Shown here: positions 53,520 to 62,006 of the stretch, in pieces
Layout: every line of letters begins with the position of its first letter
Position numbering within the stretch: the first letter of the stretch is position 1
Source of the DNA: AWTP1-13 sp963840075
Lineage (GTDB): Bacteria > Pseudomonadota > Alphaproteobacteria > Rhizobiales > Hyphomicrobiaceae
Direction: 5' to 3'
DNA length: 64,000 bases
Assembly: GCA_963840075.1 (NCBI GenBank)
Contig: CAWIXS010000031.1
Coordinates: 1 to 64,000, forward strand
Translations under genes and position numbers: made by a program
Notes under the pieces: model-generated
Database searches by the model: none
Told to the model about the DNA's origin: nothing
Seen by the model: only the letters and a program-made list of their open reading frames with translations

Positions 53520-55034
53520 ATGCCGGGCAAGATTTTCATCAGCTATCGCCGCGATGACGTTGCGGGAGACGCGCGCGGGCTGCGCGACGGCCTGGCCGCC
53601 AAGTTCGGGCAGCGCAACGTGTTCATGGACATCGACAACCTGCTGCCCGGCCAGCGCTTCGACAGGAAGCTCGCGGAGGCGCTCTCCGCCTGCGACATCC
53701 TCATCGCCGTGATCGGTCCGCGCTGGATGGAGCTGCTCGGAGCCAAGACGGCGCGCGGCGAGCCCGACTACGTGCGCGCGGAGATCGGCGAGGCGCTGCG
53801 GCGCGGCATTGTGGTGATCCCGGTGCGGGTCGGGCTCGACGGGCGCATGCCGGAATTGCCCAGGCGCGATGACCTGCCGGCCGACATCCGCGACCTCGTC
53901 TTGCACCAGAAGCACGACGTGGTGCACGAGCATTTCGGACGCGACCTCGCGGCGCTGGCCAAGGCGATCGTCGCGGTGCGCAGGGACCGGCGGCCGAAAG
54001 CAGGCAGGACTATCCCTTGGCGCTGGGTGACAGCCGTCGTGGGTCTTGCCGCTGTCGTCTCCGCTGCGCTCTACCTCGCGCGAGACGGGCAGCAGGGCGC
54101 CGCGAAGGCGGAGAAGCAGCCCAAGGTGGCCATCGCGCCAGCACCGCCGAAACCCGAGGCGACGCCCAAGCCTGCGCCGCCGGCGGCTCCGAAGCCCGAG
54201 CCGGCGTTCTCGCCCTCGCGCGCCGCGGCGCCGCTCACGGCGGCCGAGGAGCGCACGCTGCGCCCGCAGGACAGCTTCAGGGAGTGCGCCCTCTGCCCGG
54301 AGATGGTGGTGGTGCCGGCGGGCAGCTTCACGATGGGCTCGAGCCCGGCGGAGATCGATGCTCTCGTCAAGGAAAGCAAGACTGAGCACTACCGTAGCGA
54401 AGGCCCGCAGCGCCGGGTGACGTTTGCGCGGCCGTTCGCGGTGGGCAGGTTCGAGGTAACGTTCGCGGAGTGGGACGCCTGCGTGGCCGAAGGCGGCTGC
54501 CGGCACAATCCCGGCGATCAAGGGTGGGGCCGCGGCAAGCGGCCGGTGATCAACGTGTCGTGGGACGATATCACCGGGGAGTACCTGCCGTGGCTCTCGC
54601 GCAAGACCGGTAAGAGCTACCGGCTGCTGAGCGAGGCGGAGTGGGAGTACGTGGCGCGGGCGGAAACGACGACGCCGTTCTGGTGGGGATCGTCGATCTC
54701 CACCAGCGAGGCCAACTACAACGGGTCGTATACCTACGGCGGCGGTCCGAAGGGTGAGTCTCGGCAAAGGACCCTGCCTGTGGACAGCTTCTCGGCCAAT
54801 CCGTGGGGCTTTTACAACGTGCACGGCAACGTCTGGGAGTGGGTTCAGGACTGCTGGAACGCCAGCTACAGCGGTGCGCCAACGGATGGCTCGGCTTGGG
54901 CAATTGGAGATTGTGGTCTCCGGGTCCTTCGCGGCGGCTCCTGGGCCAACGTTCCAGGGTCCTCCGCTCGCGGCCGCGAGGCGAGCACCCCCGCCCGGGT
55001 CGACTTCGGGTTCCGTGTCGGGCGGACGCTCTAG
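53520..55034 (+). CDS. TIR - transmembrane - FGE-sulfatase fusion protein
   Basis: A 504-residue protein in three parts. Residues 1-150 are a TIR domain (KIFISYRRDD, VFMDIDNLLPGQRFDRKLAE, CDILIAVIGPRWMELLG). Residues 168-188 are a single membrane helix (WVTAVVGLAAVVSAALYLA), followed by a Pro/Ala/Lys linker. Residues 260-504 are a formylglycine-generating-enzyme-like domain (MVVVPAGSFTMGS, GRFEVTFAEWDACV, RLLSEAEWEYVARAE, NVHGNVWEWVQDCW, LRGGSWANVPGSSARGR). The cysteines of true FGE are absent from GGSWANV, so the domain is likely a binding module outside the cell membrane and the TIR part a cytoplasmic effector. ATG 53493 is an alternative start. Confidence 0.92.
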   Translation: MPGKIFISYRRDDVAGDARGLRDGLAAKFGQRNVFMDIDNLLPGQRFDRKLAEALSACDILIAVIGPRWMELLGAKTARGEPDYVRAEIGEALRRGIVVIPVRVGLDGRMPELPRRDDLPADIRDLVLHQKHDVVHEHFGRDLAALAKAIVAVRRDRRPKAGRTIPWRWVTAVVGLAAVVSAALYLARDGQQGAAKAEKQPKVAIAPAPPKPEATPKPAPPAAPKPEPAFSPSRAAAPLTAAEERTLRPQDSFRECALCPEMVVVPAGSFTMGSSPAEIDALVKESKTEHYRSEGPQRRVTFARPFAVGRFEVTFAEWDACVAEGGCRHNPGDQGWGRGKRPVINVSWDDITGEYLPWLSRKTGKSYRLLSEAEWEYVARAETTTPFWWGSSISTSEANYNGSYTYGGGPKGESRQRTLPVDSFSANPWGFYNVHGNVWEWVQDCWNASYSGAPTDGSAWAIGDCGLRVLRGGSWANVPGSSARGREASTPARVDFGFRVGRTL

Positions 55035-55072
55035 CGATCTCACGTCGGCGACTGCACTCGGCGGTATTGGGC

Positions 55073-55171
55073 GTAGGGTGCAATAAGGCAATAGCCGCAT
55101 TGCACCGATCCACTCCTCGCGCGCGGCGCGGTCGCATCGGTGCAATGCGCCTGCGGCTTATTGCACCCTAC
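55073..55171. repeat. TGCAATAAGGC palindromic element, complete
   Basis: GTAGGGTGCAATAAGGC... (from 55073) and ...GCTTATTGCACCCTAC (to 55171) are inverted copies. Inner GCATTGCACCGAT and ATCGGTGCAATGC arms give a 99-bp long hairpin. Related partial units lie at 41411-41459 and 48458-48500. Confidence 0.75.
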
Positions 55172-55173
55172 GG

Positions 55174-55383
55174 TTCCTCGCGCTCGCCGTAGCCGGACGA
55201 TCGGCCGGAGCGCGCGTATTCGGCCAGGGACTTCTCGAAGCACGCGAAATCGCCGGGCCTCGGATTGTCGCGGTTGTCGCGATGGAACGACCCTGCGGGC
55301 CTGACCCCAGGGCACGACCGGCTGGCGTCCCCTCAATCTTTTTCCGGAGCGCCTTAAGAAGGTTCCGCACGAGGATCGAGCAT
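55174..55383. other. Spacer with a possible C-terminal gene scrap
   Basis: On the minus strand one frame reads NRDNPRPGDFACFEKSLAEY, then ARSGRSSGYGEREEP before a stop at about 55177. This looks like the last 35 residues of some protein, but there is no start and I do not know the family. The rest has no coding signal. Confidence 0.3.
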
Positions 55384-55410
55384 GGGGTCAGACCCGCAGG
55401 GTCTGACCCC
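55384..55410. repeat. GGGGTCAGACCC perfect palindrome
   Basis: GGGGTCAGACCC-GCA-GGGTCTGACCCC is the most complete unit of this dispersed family in the window. It touches the YggS stop codon and probably forms a terminator-like hairpin. Confidence 0.75.
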
Positions 55411-56792
55411 TACGACCGGGGCCCGAAGATCTCCGAGCCCACGCGCACGTGCGTCGCGCCGAAGGCGATCGCCGTCTCGAAGTCGGCGCTCATGCCCATG
55501 CTGAGGCCAGCAAGGCCCAGCTCGCCCGCCAGCTTGGCGAGGAAGGCGAAGTGCACGCCGGGCTCCTCCTCGACGGGCGGGATGCACATGAGGCCGGCGA
55601 TGCCAAGGCCCAGGTCCTCGCGGCAGTGGCGCAGCAGAGCGGCCGTCTCGCCGGGCGCGACGCCCGCCTTCTGCGGCTCCTCGCCGGTGTTGACCTGGAG
55701 GAACAGCTCGAGGCGCCTGCCCTGCTTCGTCATCTCCGCGGCGATCGCCTCGGCGATCCTCGGCCGGTCGATGCTGTGGATGGCATCGAACAGCTCCACC
55801 GCCTCCTTGGCCTTGTTCGACTGCAGCGCGCCGACCAGGTGCAGCTCGATGCCCGGATAGCGCGCGCGCAGCGCCGGCCACTTGGCGCGCGCCTCCTGCA
55901 CGCGGTTCTCGCCGAAGCTGCGATGCCCCGCCTCCAGCACCGGAACGATCCCACCGGCCTCGAAGGTCTTGCTGATGGCAACGAGCCGCACCGAGGCCGG
56001 GTCGCGCCCGGCGGCCTCGGCGGCGGCGGCGATGCGGGCGACGACGCTGGCAAGGCGCGCCGGAGCGGAGTGGAGCTGCCCTGTCATGACATGAGCTCCG
56101 GCCGCAGTCGGCAGCTCACCGATGCCGGCGAGGATCAGATCGGCGGTGCCGGCGAGGTCCTCGCGGGCGCTGGTGCCGCCGAGCACGCCGACGTTGAGGC
56201 CGACGCCCGCAGCGCGGCCCATGGCGAGGTCGTGCACCGCATCGCCCACCATGGCGACCTCGCCCGGGTCGACGCCGACCGCGGCGCAGAACGCATAGAC
56301 CATGCGCGGATCGGGCTTGGTGCCGAAGCCCGAGTCGCAGCCGATCGTGAAGTCGAGGCGCCCGAGGAGGCCGGCACGCGCCAGCGAGGCGGCAAGCCCG
56401 CCCTCGGTATCGTTGGTGGCGACGCCGAGCTTGAAGCCGCGCCCCGCCAGCTCCGCCAGCGTGCGCTCCGCCCCGTCCACCGGCACGGCGTGCTTGGCCC
56501 CGCCCTCGCTGTAGATGCGGTCGATGGCGGCGGCGAGATCGGGAGGCGTGCGGGACCCGAGATCGCCGGCGAAGGCGTCGGCGATGTCGTAGATGCTGCC
56601 GGCGGCCAGCACCGAGCCCGCCGTCGCCGCGCCACCGTCGGGGTCCTGGCCGTGGCGCCGCAGCAGCTCCGCCGCCAGCGCTGCATCGCCGCGCGCGGCC
56701 CAGAGCGCGACCTTCTTGTGGATCGGCACCCATGTGCGGCGGTAGTCGATCAGCGTGCCGTCCTTGTCGAACAGGATGCCCTTGATCGCCAC
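55410..56792 (-). CDS. HAD phosphatase and YggS (PLPBP) in one continuous frame
   Basis: 460 codons without a stop. Residues 1-230 are a HAD hydrolase of the phosphoglycolate-phosphatase type (GILFDKDGTLIDYRRTW, GVATNDTEGG, KPDPRMVYAF, MVGDAVHDLAMG). Residues 236-460 are a full YggS/PLP homeostasis protein (LVAISKTFEAGGI with PLP-Lys, SFGENRVQEA, HLVGALQSNKAKEAVELFD, LSMGMSADFETAIAFGATHV). ATG 56087, with CCGGAG upstream, would start a normal 225-residue YggS. So it may be a natural fusion, or two genes whose separating stop was lost. A HAD gene followed by yggS is a known neighbour pair. Confidence 0.9.
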   Translation of the reverse strand: MAIKGILFDKDGTLIDYRRTWVPIHKKVALWAARGDAALAAELLRRHGQDPDGGAATAGSVLAAGSIYDIADAFAGDLGSRTPPDLAAAIDRIYSEGGAKHAVPVDGAERTLAELAGRGFKLGVATNDTEGGLAASLARAGLLGRLDFTIGCDSGFGTKPDPRMVYAFCAAVGVDPGEVAMVGDAVHDLAMGRAAGVGLNVGVLGGTSAREDLAGTADLILAGIGELPTAAGAHVMTGQLHSAPARLASVVARIAAAAEAAGRDPASVRLVAISKTFEAGGIVPVLEAGHRSFGENRVQEARAKWPALRARYPGIELHLVGALQSNKAKEAVELFDAIHSIDRPRIAEAIAAEMTKQGRRLELFLQVNTGEEPQKAGVAPGETAALLRHCREDLGLGIAGLMCIPPVEEEPGVHFAFLAKLAGELGLAGLSMGMSADFETAIAFGATHVRVGSEIFGPRS

Positions 56793-56819
56793 TCTCGCAC
56801 CCCCGGCTGGAGCCTCGCC

Positions 56820-57650
56820 TCAGGCCGCGCAGTTGGCGGCAGCGGCACCGGCGTGGATCGACAGGTCGCGGATGGTCGGCGCCGTGCCGCTCAGCGGGTT
56901 GGCCGGGTCCCAGGCGATCGCAATCTCGGTGAAGCGCTGGCCCTGCGCCTCGTAGAGCAGGAGCCGCCCCGCCAGGCTCTCGCCCAGCTCCAGGATCTCC
57001 TTCAACACCTCCGTCGCCTGCAGGCAGCCGACCACACCGACCGCGGCGCCCAGCACACCGACCTCCGCGCAGTTGGCAACGGTGCCCGGCGGAGGCGCCT
57101 CGGGGAACAGGCAGCGGTAGCTGGGATACGGCTCGCCGTCCGGGCCCTTCGCGTGCGGCTTGAAGGTGGTGACGTAGCCGTCGAAGGGACCCACCGCCGC
57201 GAACACCAGGGGCTTCCCGGCCAGGTAGCAGGCGTCGCTGACGAGATAGCGGGTGGCGAAATTGTCGGAGCCGTCGGCGACGATGTCGTAGCGCGCGATG
57301 ATGGAAAGCGCGTTCTGCGCATCGAGGCGTTCATCGTAGGCCTCGACCTCGACATGCGGGTTGAGCCGCGCGATGGTCTCGCGCGCGCTCTCGACCTTGG
57401 CGAGCCCGACGCGCGGGGTATCGTGCACGATCTGGCGCTGCAGGTTGTCCAGGGACACACGGTCGTCGTCGATGATGCCGAGCGTGCCGACGCCGGCGGC
57501 GGCGAGGTACATGAGCACCGGCGAGCCGAGCCCGCCGGCGCCGACCACCAGCACTCTCGCCGCCTTCAGCTTCTGCTGGCCCTGGCCGCCGACCTGGCGC
57601 AGCACCAGATGCCGCTTGTAGCGTTCGATCTCGGGCGAGGTGAGGGCCAT
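56820..57650 (-). CDS. MoeB/ThiF-type adenylyltransferase (E1-like)
   Basis: A 276-residue E1-like enzyme that adenylates the C-terminus of a ubiquitin-like sulfur carrier. It has RYKRHLVLRQVGGQGQQKLK, the ATP-binding VLVVGAGGLGSPVLMYLAAA, DDDRVSLDNLQRQIVHD and SDNFATRYLVSDAC. A single NC-A-E-V-G-V-L-G follows; the paired Cys-x-x-Cys zinc motifs of MoeB are not evident. No rhodanese domain. ATG 57650 is chosen. It could serve molybdopterin or thiamine synthesis. Confidence 0.9.
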   Translation of the reverse strand: MALTSPEIERYKRHLVLRQVGGQGQQKLKAARVLVVGAGGLGSPVLMYLAAAGVGTLGIIDDDRVSLDNLQRQIVHDTPRVGLAKVESARETIARLNPHVEVEAYDERLDAQNALSIIARYDIVADGSDNFATRYLVSDACYLAGKPLVFAAVGPFDGYVTTFKPHAKGPDGEPYPSYRCLFPEAPPPGTVANCAEVGVLGAAVGVVGCLQATEVLKEILELGESLAGRLLLYEAQGQRFTEIAIAWDPANPLSGTAPTIRDLSIHAGAAAANCAA

Positions 57651-57769
57651 CGGGCGCCTGTCCTTTGCGCAGCTCGGCAGCGGTGCACCGCGCATCGGTG
57701 CACCGCGTATCTAGGTGCCGAGCGGCACGTTTTCACCTGCCACGCGCCCGCGCGCCTGTCCACCGCGGG

Positions 57770-58540
57770 CTACATCTTGGTATGCAGCCCTGCCGAATGG
57801 AAGAGGCCGTTGGGAACCATGCGGCAGCTGTCGGGACCCTGCGGTGACCTGCTGGCATAGCGCGCCGCCGCGCCGTTGACCTCGGCCAGGGTGCGCCCGG
57901 TCGAGACGTGGGTCGCATAGCTGCCGCCCCGGCTGCAGAACTGGATGAGGAACCAGGAGTCGTTCGCCCTTACGACGCCGCGCGAGCAGTCTGCCTTGTT
58001 GGTCGACTCCCTGCGGCACTCGTCGACCGCCAGGCGCTCGGCCTCCTCGCAGGTCGTGATGCCGTAGGCGCCTCCGAAGGCGCCGTCGGCGGTATACGCC
58101 ACCGCACCGCAGCGCAGGGACGGCTCGATCTGCGCGGTGGGTGGCGGCTGCCCGGGAGGCGGCGGCATCTGCCCGGGAGGCGGCTCCTGACCCGGAGGCG
58201 GCTCCTGACCTGGAGGCGGCTCCTGGCCCGGAGGCGGCTCCTGGCCCGGAGGCGGCTCCTGGCCCGGAGGCGGCTCCTGGCCCGGAGGCGGCTCCTGGCC
58301 CGGAGGCGGCGTCCGCCCGGGGGGCGTCTGTTGCCCGGGCGGTTGCATATCGGTCTTGGGAGGAGGCTGGTCGGGCTGCCCGCTGTCGTCGTCGTCGTCA
58401 TCATCGTCGTCCTGACCGGGCGCCGGGGGCGACACGCTGGGCGGCCCGGGCGTCGGCGGGGGCTGCCGCCCGTCCTGTGCGTGCACAGCTACAATGACCA
58501 GCATGACGAATAGGAACGACGTTGCAACTCGCCAAAGCAC
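57770..58540 (-). CDS. Exported DUF4189 protein with GQEPPP repeats
   Basis: A 256-residue protein from GTG 58540 (CGGAG upstream). It has a signal peptide (WRVATSFLFVMLVIVAVHAQ), then a Pro-rich stretch, nine consecutive Asp, and seven tandem Gly-Gln-Glu-Pro-Pro-Pro units. A C-terminal DUF4189 domain follows (GAVAYTADGAFGGAYGITTC, EAERLAVDECRRES, CSRGVVRANDSWFLIQFC) with paired Cys. DUF4189 function is unknown. The repeats probably form a stiff extracellular stalk. Next to a second DUF4189 gene. Confidence 0.85.
   Translation of the reverse strand: MLWRVATSFLFVMLVIVAVHAQDGRQPPPTPGPPSVSPPAPGQDDDDDDDDDSGQPDQPPPKTDMQPPGQQTPPGRTPPPGQEPPPGQEPPPGQEPPPGQEPPPGQEPPPGQEPPPGQEPPPGQMPPPPGQPPPTAQIEPSLRCGAVAYTADGAFGGAYGITTCEEAERLAVDECRRESTNKADCSRGVVRANDSWFLIQFCSRGGSYATHVSTGRTLAEVNGAAARYASRSPQGPDSCRMVPNGLFHSAGLHTKM
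58171..58315. repeat. 18-bp tandem repeat encoding GQEPPP
   Basis: The unit GGCGGCTCCTGGCCCGGA is repeated about seven times in the DUF4189 gene, with only one or two changes per unit. This homogeneity points to recent expansion and likely length variation between strains. Confidence 0.85.
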
Positions 58541-58697
58541 GGCTTTTCTCCGCTTGTCACAAAAAAGTGCCAACCAGGCTCGATCGCGGTCCCCTTTGCA
58601 GCTTCGCCGCAACACACCCGTGACGAAGCCTGCCATGCCCGCTCCCCCGGCCGGTGCACGCTCTCCCTCAGGCTCAGAGCCGTCACCGATAGCCCGC

Positions 58698-59270
58698 TCA
58701 CCGATAGCCCGGCAGGCAACCACCGATCAGCCTGTTGCGGGGGCACATGTACCCGCCCCTGCGGCATTCCGCGACCGCGGCATCGGGCGTGGAGCCTCTG
58801 CCCCAGCGCACGCCGCCGTCCTGCTTGTTCCCCGGGACGATGTAGAGGCAGCCGTTCGCTACCGCGAACGGATTCTGGCAGAAAACCCGGCGATCGACGT
58901 TGTTGCATGCCCGGATCGCGGCTTCCTCCGCCTCGTACTTCGAGCGCTGCAGCCCGGAGAAGCCGACGCTCACCCTCCTGCCGGCGCCGTCGAAGCCGGC
59001 GACGACCGCGATCCATGTGCCATAGCCCGGCCCCTGCACGTTCGGACCGGGTGGCGACAAGCCCGGCCCCGGGCCATACGGGGTGTTTGGGCCCGGCCTG
59101 TAGTTCGGTCCTGGCCCCTGCCCCGGTCCTGGACCCGGCCCCTGGCCCGGCTTCACCTGCGGCGGGCCGCTGATCACGCCACTCTGCGCATGGATCGGCG
59201 AGTGAGAGAACAGGATGGCAATGGCCAGCAACGAGCAGAAGCCCAAGAAGCCCTTCGCGAATCTCTGCAT
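58698..59270 (-). CDS. Exported DUF4189 protein, second copy
   Basis: A 190-residue protein from ATG 59270. It has a signal peptide (cleavage near SPIHAQ), then a Gly/Pro-rich segment (GPGPGPGQGPGPNYRPGPN), and a DUF4189 domain (WIAVVAGFDGAGRRVSVGFS, EAEEAAIRACNNV, CQNPFAVANGCLYIVPGN). The paralog next door has a different linker but the same plan. Function unknown; likely periplasmic or cell-surface. Confidence 0.85.
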   Translation of the reverse strand: MQRFAKGFLGFCSLLAIAILFSHSPIHAQSGVISGPPQVKPGQGPGPGPGQGPGPNYRPGPNTPYGPGPGLSPPGPNVQGPGYGTWIAVVAGFDGAGRRVSVGFSGLQRSKYEAEEAAIRACNNVDRRVFCQNPFAVANGCLYIVPGNKQDGGVRWGRGSTPDAAVAECRRGGYMCPRNRLIGGCLPGYR

Positions 59271-59506
59271 TGCGTCCCTCCGTCGCAATTCATCAACGCT
59301 ACTGGTATCCGTCAGGAGAAAAAACCCGCTGCTGGGAAGCTCGTCCGGCTGCCCCCAGCGCGCCACCCCAGCGCTTCCTTGCCATGCCCGATGGGGTCAT
59401 GCCACCCCCGCCGGACACGCGCGTCAGCAGATTGCAGTTGTAGCGTCCTTCAGCAGCGCCCCGCAAGGCCCGGCACCGGGCAGCGGGCCGGGGAGCCTGC
59501 CGGGTG

Positions 59507-60505
59507 TCAGAACATCGCCGCGTGCACGCGGTCGGGGGGATTGTGGCCGTCGAGGAAGGTCTTGATGTTGATGATCACCTTCTCGCCCATGTTGACGCGG
59601 CCCTCGATGGTCGCGGAGCCCATGTGCGGCAGGGCCACCACGCGGTCGCTGGCGAGCAGCTTGGGATTGATCGCCGGCTCGTGCTCGAACACGTCGAGGC
59701 CGGCGCCGCCGATCTGGCCCGCCTCCACCAGCCGCGCCAGCTCGTTCTCGTCGATCACCTCGCCGCGCGCCGTGTTGACGATATAGGACGTGGGCTTCAG
59801 GAGCTTGAGGCGGCGCGCCGACAACAGGTGGTAGGTGGCAGGCGTGTGCGGACAGTTGACCGAGACGATGTCCATGCGCGCCAGCATCTGGTCGAGGCTG
59901 TCCCAGTAGGTCGCCTCCAGCTCGTGCTCGATCTCCTCGGCCACACGGCGGCGGTTGTGGTAGTGGATCTGCAGCCCGAACGCCTTGGCGCGCCGCGCTA
60001 CGGCCTGTCCGATGCGCCCCATGCCGATGATGCCGAGACGCTTGCCGAAGATGCGATGGCCGAGCATCCAGGTGGGCGCCCAGCCCGTCCAGGGCCGCCT
60101 CTGCTCCTTGAGGAGGGCGGCACCTTCGGTCAGCCGGCGCGGCACTGCCAGGATCAGCGCCATGGTCATGTCGGCGGTGTCCTCGGTCAGGACACCCGGC
60201 GTGTTGGTGACGATGATGCCGCGCTCGCGCGCGGTGTCGAGGTCGATGTTGTCCACGCCGGTCCCGAAGTTGGCGATGAGCTTGAGCTGCGGGCCGGCCT
60301 GGGCGATGAGGGAGCGGTCGATGCGGTCGGTGACGGTCGGGACCAGCACGTGCGCGGCTTTCGCCGCCGCGGCCAGCTCGGCCTGGGTCATCGGCCTGTC
60401 GTCGATGTTGAGGCGCGCATCGAACAGCTCGCGCATGCGCGTTTCCACCACCTCCGGCAGCTTGCGTGTGACGATCACCAGAGGCTTCTTGGACGGCGTC
60501 GGCAT
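59507..60505 (-). CDS. D-2-hydroxyacid dehydrogenase (glyoxylate reductase type)
   Basis: A 332-residue NAD(P)-dependent enzyme that reduces 2-oxo acids. It has ANFGTGVDNIDLDTARERGI, the Rossmann motif LGIIGMGRIGQAVARRAKAF, IVNTARGEVIDENELARLVE (catalytic Arg region), LDVFEHEP (Glu) and LPHMGSAT (His). HNRRR after the second strand favours NADP. It is divergent from the SH3 gene. Confidence 0.94.
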   Translation of the reverse strand: MPTPSKKPLVIVTRKLPEVVETRMRELFDARLNIDDRPMTQAELAAAAKAAHVLVPTVTDRIDRSLIAQAGPQLKLIANFGTGVDNIDLDTARERGIIVTNTPGVLTEDTADMTMALILAVPRRLTEGAALLKEQRRPWTGWAPTWMLGHRIFGKRLGIIGMGRIGQAVARRAKAFGLQIHYHNRRRVAEEIEHELEATYWDSLDQMLARMDIVSVNCPHTPATYHLLSARRLKLLKPTSYIVNTARGEVIDENELARLVEAGQIGGAGLDVFEHEPAINPKLLASDRVVALPHMGSATIEGRVNMGEKVIINIKTFLDGHNPPDRVHAAMF

Positions 60506-60716
60506 GGTTGCGGGACTTCTCGGAGGAATGGCGTGCGCGGCCCGGCTCAGCTGCTGCGCAAGCGTACGCTTTGTCTAACAGATACCGCCCCGATGGCAAA
60601 ACCGGCGTTGCCTCGTGTCAAACGGCAGACACCGGATCGTGCGAAGGCCCTCGGCGTGTCATTGGCGCGACAAGTCACGGCGAAGCGAGGGGCGAGGTTT
60701 GGGGCGGAGCGAGGGA

Positions 60717-61316
60717 ATGCACGACCGCGTTGGATTGAGGTGCCGTCCTATTGCACTGCACCATCGGCTCGCGGCGGCGTGCCTTGTCGGTCTTCTCCTG
60801 GTGGCGGGTGCGGGACCGGCCGCGCGGGCGCAGACGATCAAGCAGAAGACCCCCGGGCCCAAGGTGGCCTCGACCGAGCAGGAGGTGCTGCGCTACGTCA
60901 GCCTCAAGTCCGACCGCGTGGTGCTGTTCAAGGGCCCCGGCAAGGAGCATCCGGCCGCCGGTGAGTTCCGGCGCGCCGGGCTTCCCGTCGAGGTGCTGCG
61001 CGAGCACGAGGTCTGGCGCGAGGTCCGGGATGCCGGCGGAACCACGGGCTGGGTGCACGGCAGCCTGCTCAGCAGCCGGCGCACGGCGCTCGTCCTTCCC
61101 TGGGAGGTGAAGGAGGGCCGGGCCCAGGCGCCGGTGGCAACGCTGCGCGACGACGGTCACGGCCAGGCGCGCGCCGTGGCGCAGGTGGAAGCCGGCGTGC
61201 TCGTCGGCATCATCAGCTGCGCCAAGCGCTGGTGCCGCGTCTCGACCGGCGACCACCGCGGCTACATCGAGCAGGGCAGCCTCTGGGGAACCTACCCCGG
61301 CGAGGAGATCAAGTGA
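60717..61316 (+). CDS. Exported SH3-domain protein
   Basis: A 199-residue protein. ATG 60717 follows GAGCGAGGGA. A signal peptide (cleavage near ARAQT) is followed by two SH3b-type modules (VVLFKGPGKEHPAAGEFR with GTTGWVHGSLLSSRRTALVL, then VEAGVLVGIISCAKRWCRVS with GYIEQGSLWGTYPGEEIK). Such proteins likely bind the cell wall. A gene of this type stands next to irr in many Rhizobiales. Confidence 0.9.
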   Translation: MHDRVGLRCRPIALHHRLAAACLVGLLLVAGAGPAARAQTIKQKTPGPKVASTEQEVLRYVSLKSDRVVLFKGPGKEHPAAGEFRRAGLPVEVLREHEVWREVRDAGGTTGWVHGSLLSSRRTALVLPWEVKEGRAQAPVATLRDDGHGQARAVAQVEAGVLVGIISCAKRWCRVSTGDHRGYIEQGSLWGTYPGEEIK

Positions 61317-61328
61317 TGGCCGGCTGGC

Positions 61329-61796
61329 TTACTTCTCGACCAGCCGCACCACCACGTCGATATGCGCGATGCGCAGGTTGTCGGGCGGCACCGGCAACCC
61401 CTCGACACGGATCGTGCCGCTGGGGATGTCGAGGAGGGCTCCGTCGCCTTCGATGTAATAGTGGTTGTGGTTGGAGGTGTTGGTATCGAAGTACGCGCGC
61501 TGCCCGCCGATCGCGATCTCGCGCAGCAGGCCTGCCCGCTTGAACTGATGCAGCGTGTTGTAGACCGTTGCCAGCGAGACGCGCTGGCCGGCGCGCACGG
61601 CCTCCTCGTGCAGCATCTCGGCTGTCACGTGGCGATCGCCGTCGCCAAAGAGAAGCTTGGCCAACGCGATACGCTGACGCGTAGGCCGTAAGCCCGCGCG
61701 CCGCACGAGCTCCCCGGCATCGATGCCTCTTGACGCTTGCAAGGCACGTCTTTCCAATGCAATCCACGCCATCGCCGTGCCGCCACCGCACGTCAA
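61329..61796 (-). CDS. irr: Iron response regulator Irr (Fur family)
   Basis: A Fur-family repressor that senses iron through haem in Rhizobiales. The protein is 155 residues long, or 147 if ATG 61772 is used. It has LRPTRQRIALAKLLFGDGDR, then VSLATVYNTLHQFKRAGLLR (recognition helix) and the haem-linked His segment as SNHNHYYIEGDG (His-Asn-His instead of the usual three His). The N-terminal Gly-Cys-Pro-Trp-His haem motif of Bradyrhizobium Irr is absent. Divergent from fabA, the standard arrangement, which supports Irr over Fur or Zur. Confidence 0.9.
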   Translation of the reverse strand: MTCGGGTAMAWIALERRALQASRGIDAGELVRRAGLRPTRQRIALAKLLFGDGDRHVTAEMLHEEAVRAGQRVSLATVYNTLHQFKRAGLLREIAIGGQRAYFDTNTSNHNHYYIEGDGALLDIPSGTIRVEGLPVPPDNLRIAHIDVVVRLVEK

Positions 61797-62006
61797 TTCG
61801 TCTCAGCGGCCTTCAAACCGACTTCTGTTTTAAGTATATGCCGAATCACGAGTCGGCTGCAACGGCGGCGCGAGAGGGCTGGAGCGGCGGATTGAAGCCG
61901 GGAACATGGGCTTTTGGGCTTCCGGCGGTTGTGATAGGAAATTTCCGGGATGCGGCCGATGGGCGCTGGTGCACCGGATGACAGCGGGGATTGGGAACCG
62001 AGGCTA

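Noticed and set aside
58171..58315. Possible CRISPR-like array
   Set aside because: The repeats are contiguous 18-bp units without spacers and encode an in-frame Pro-rich peptide.
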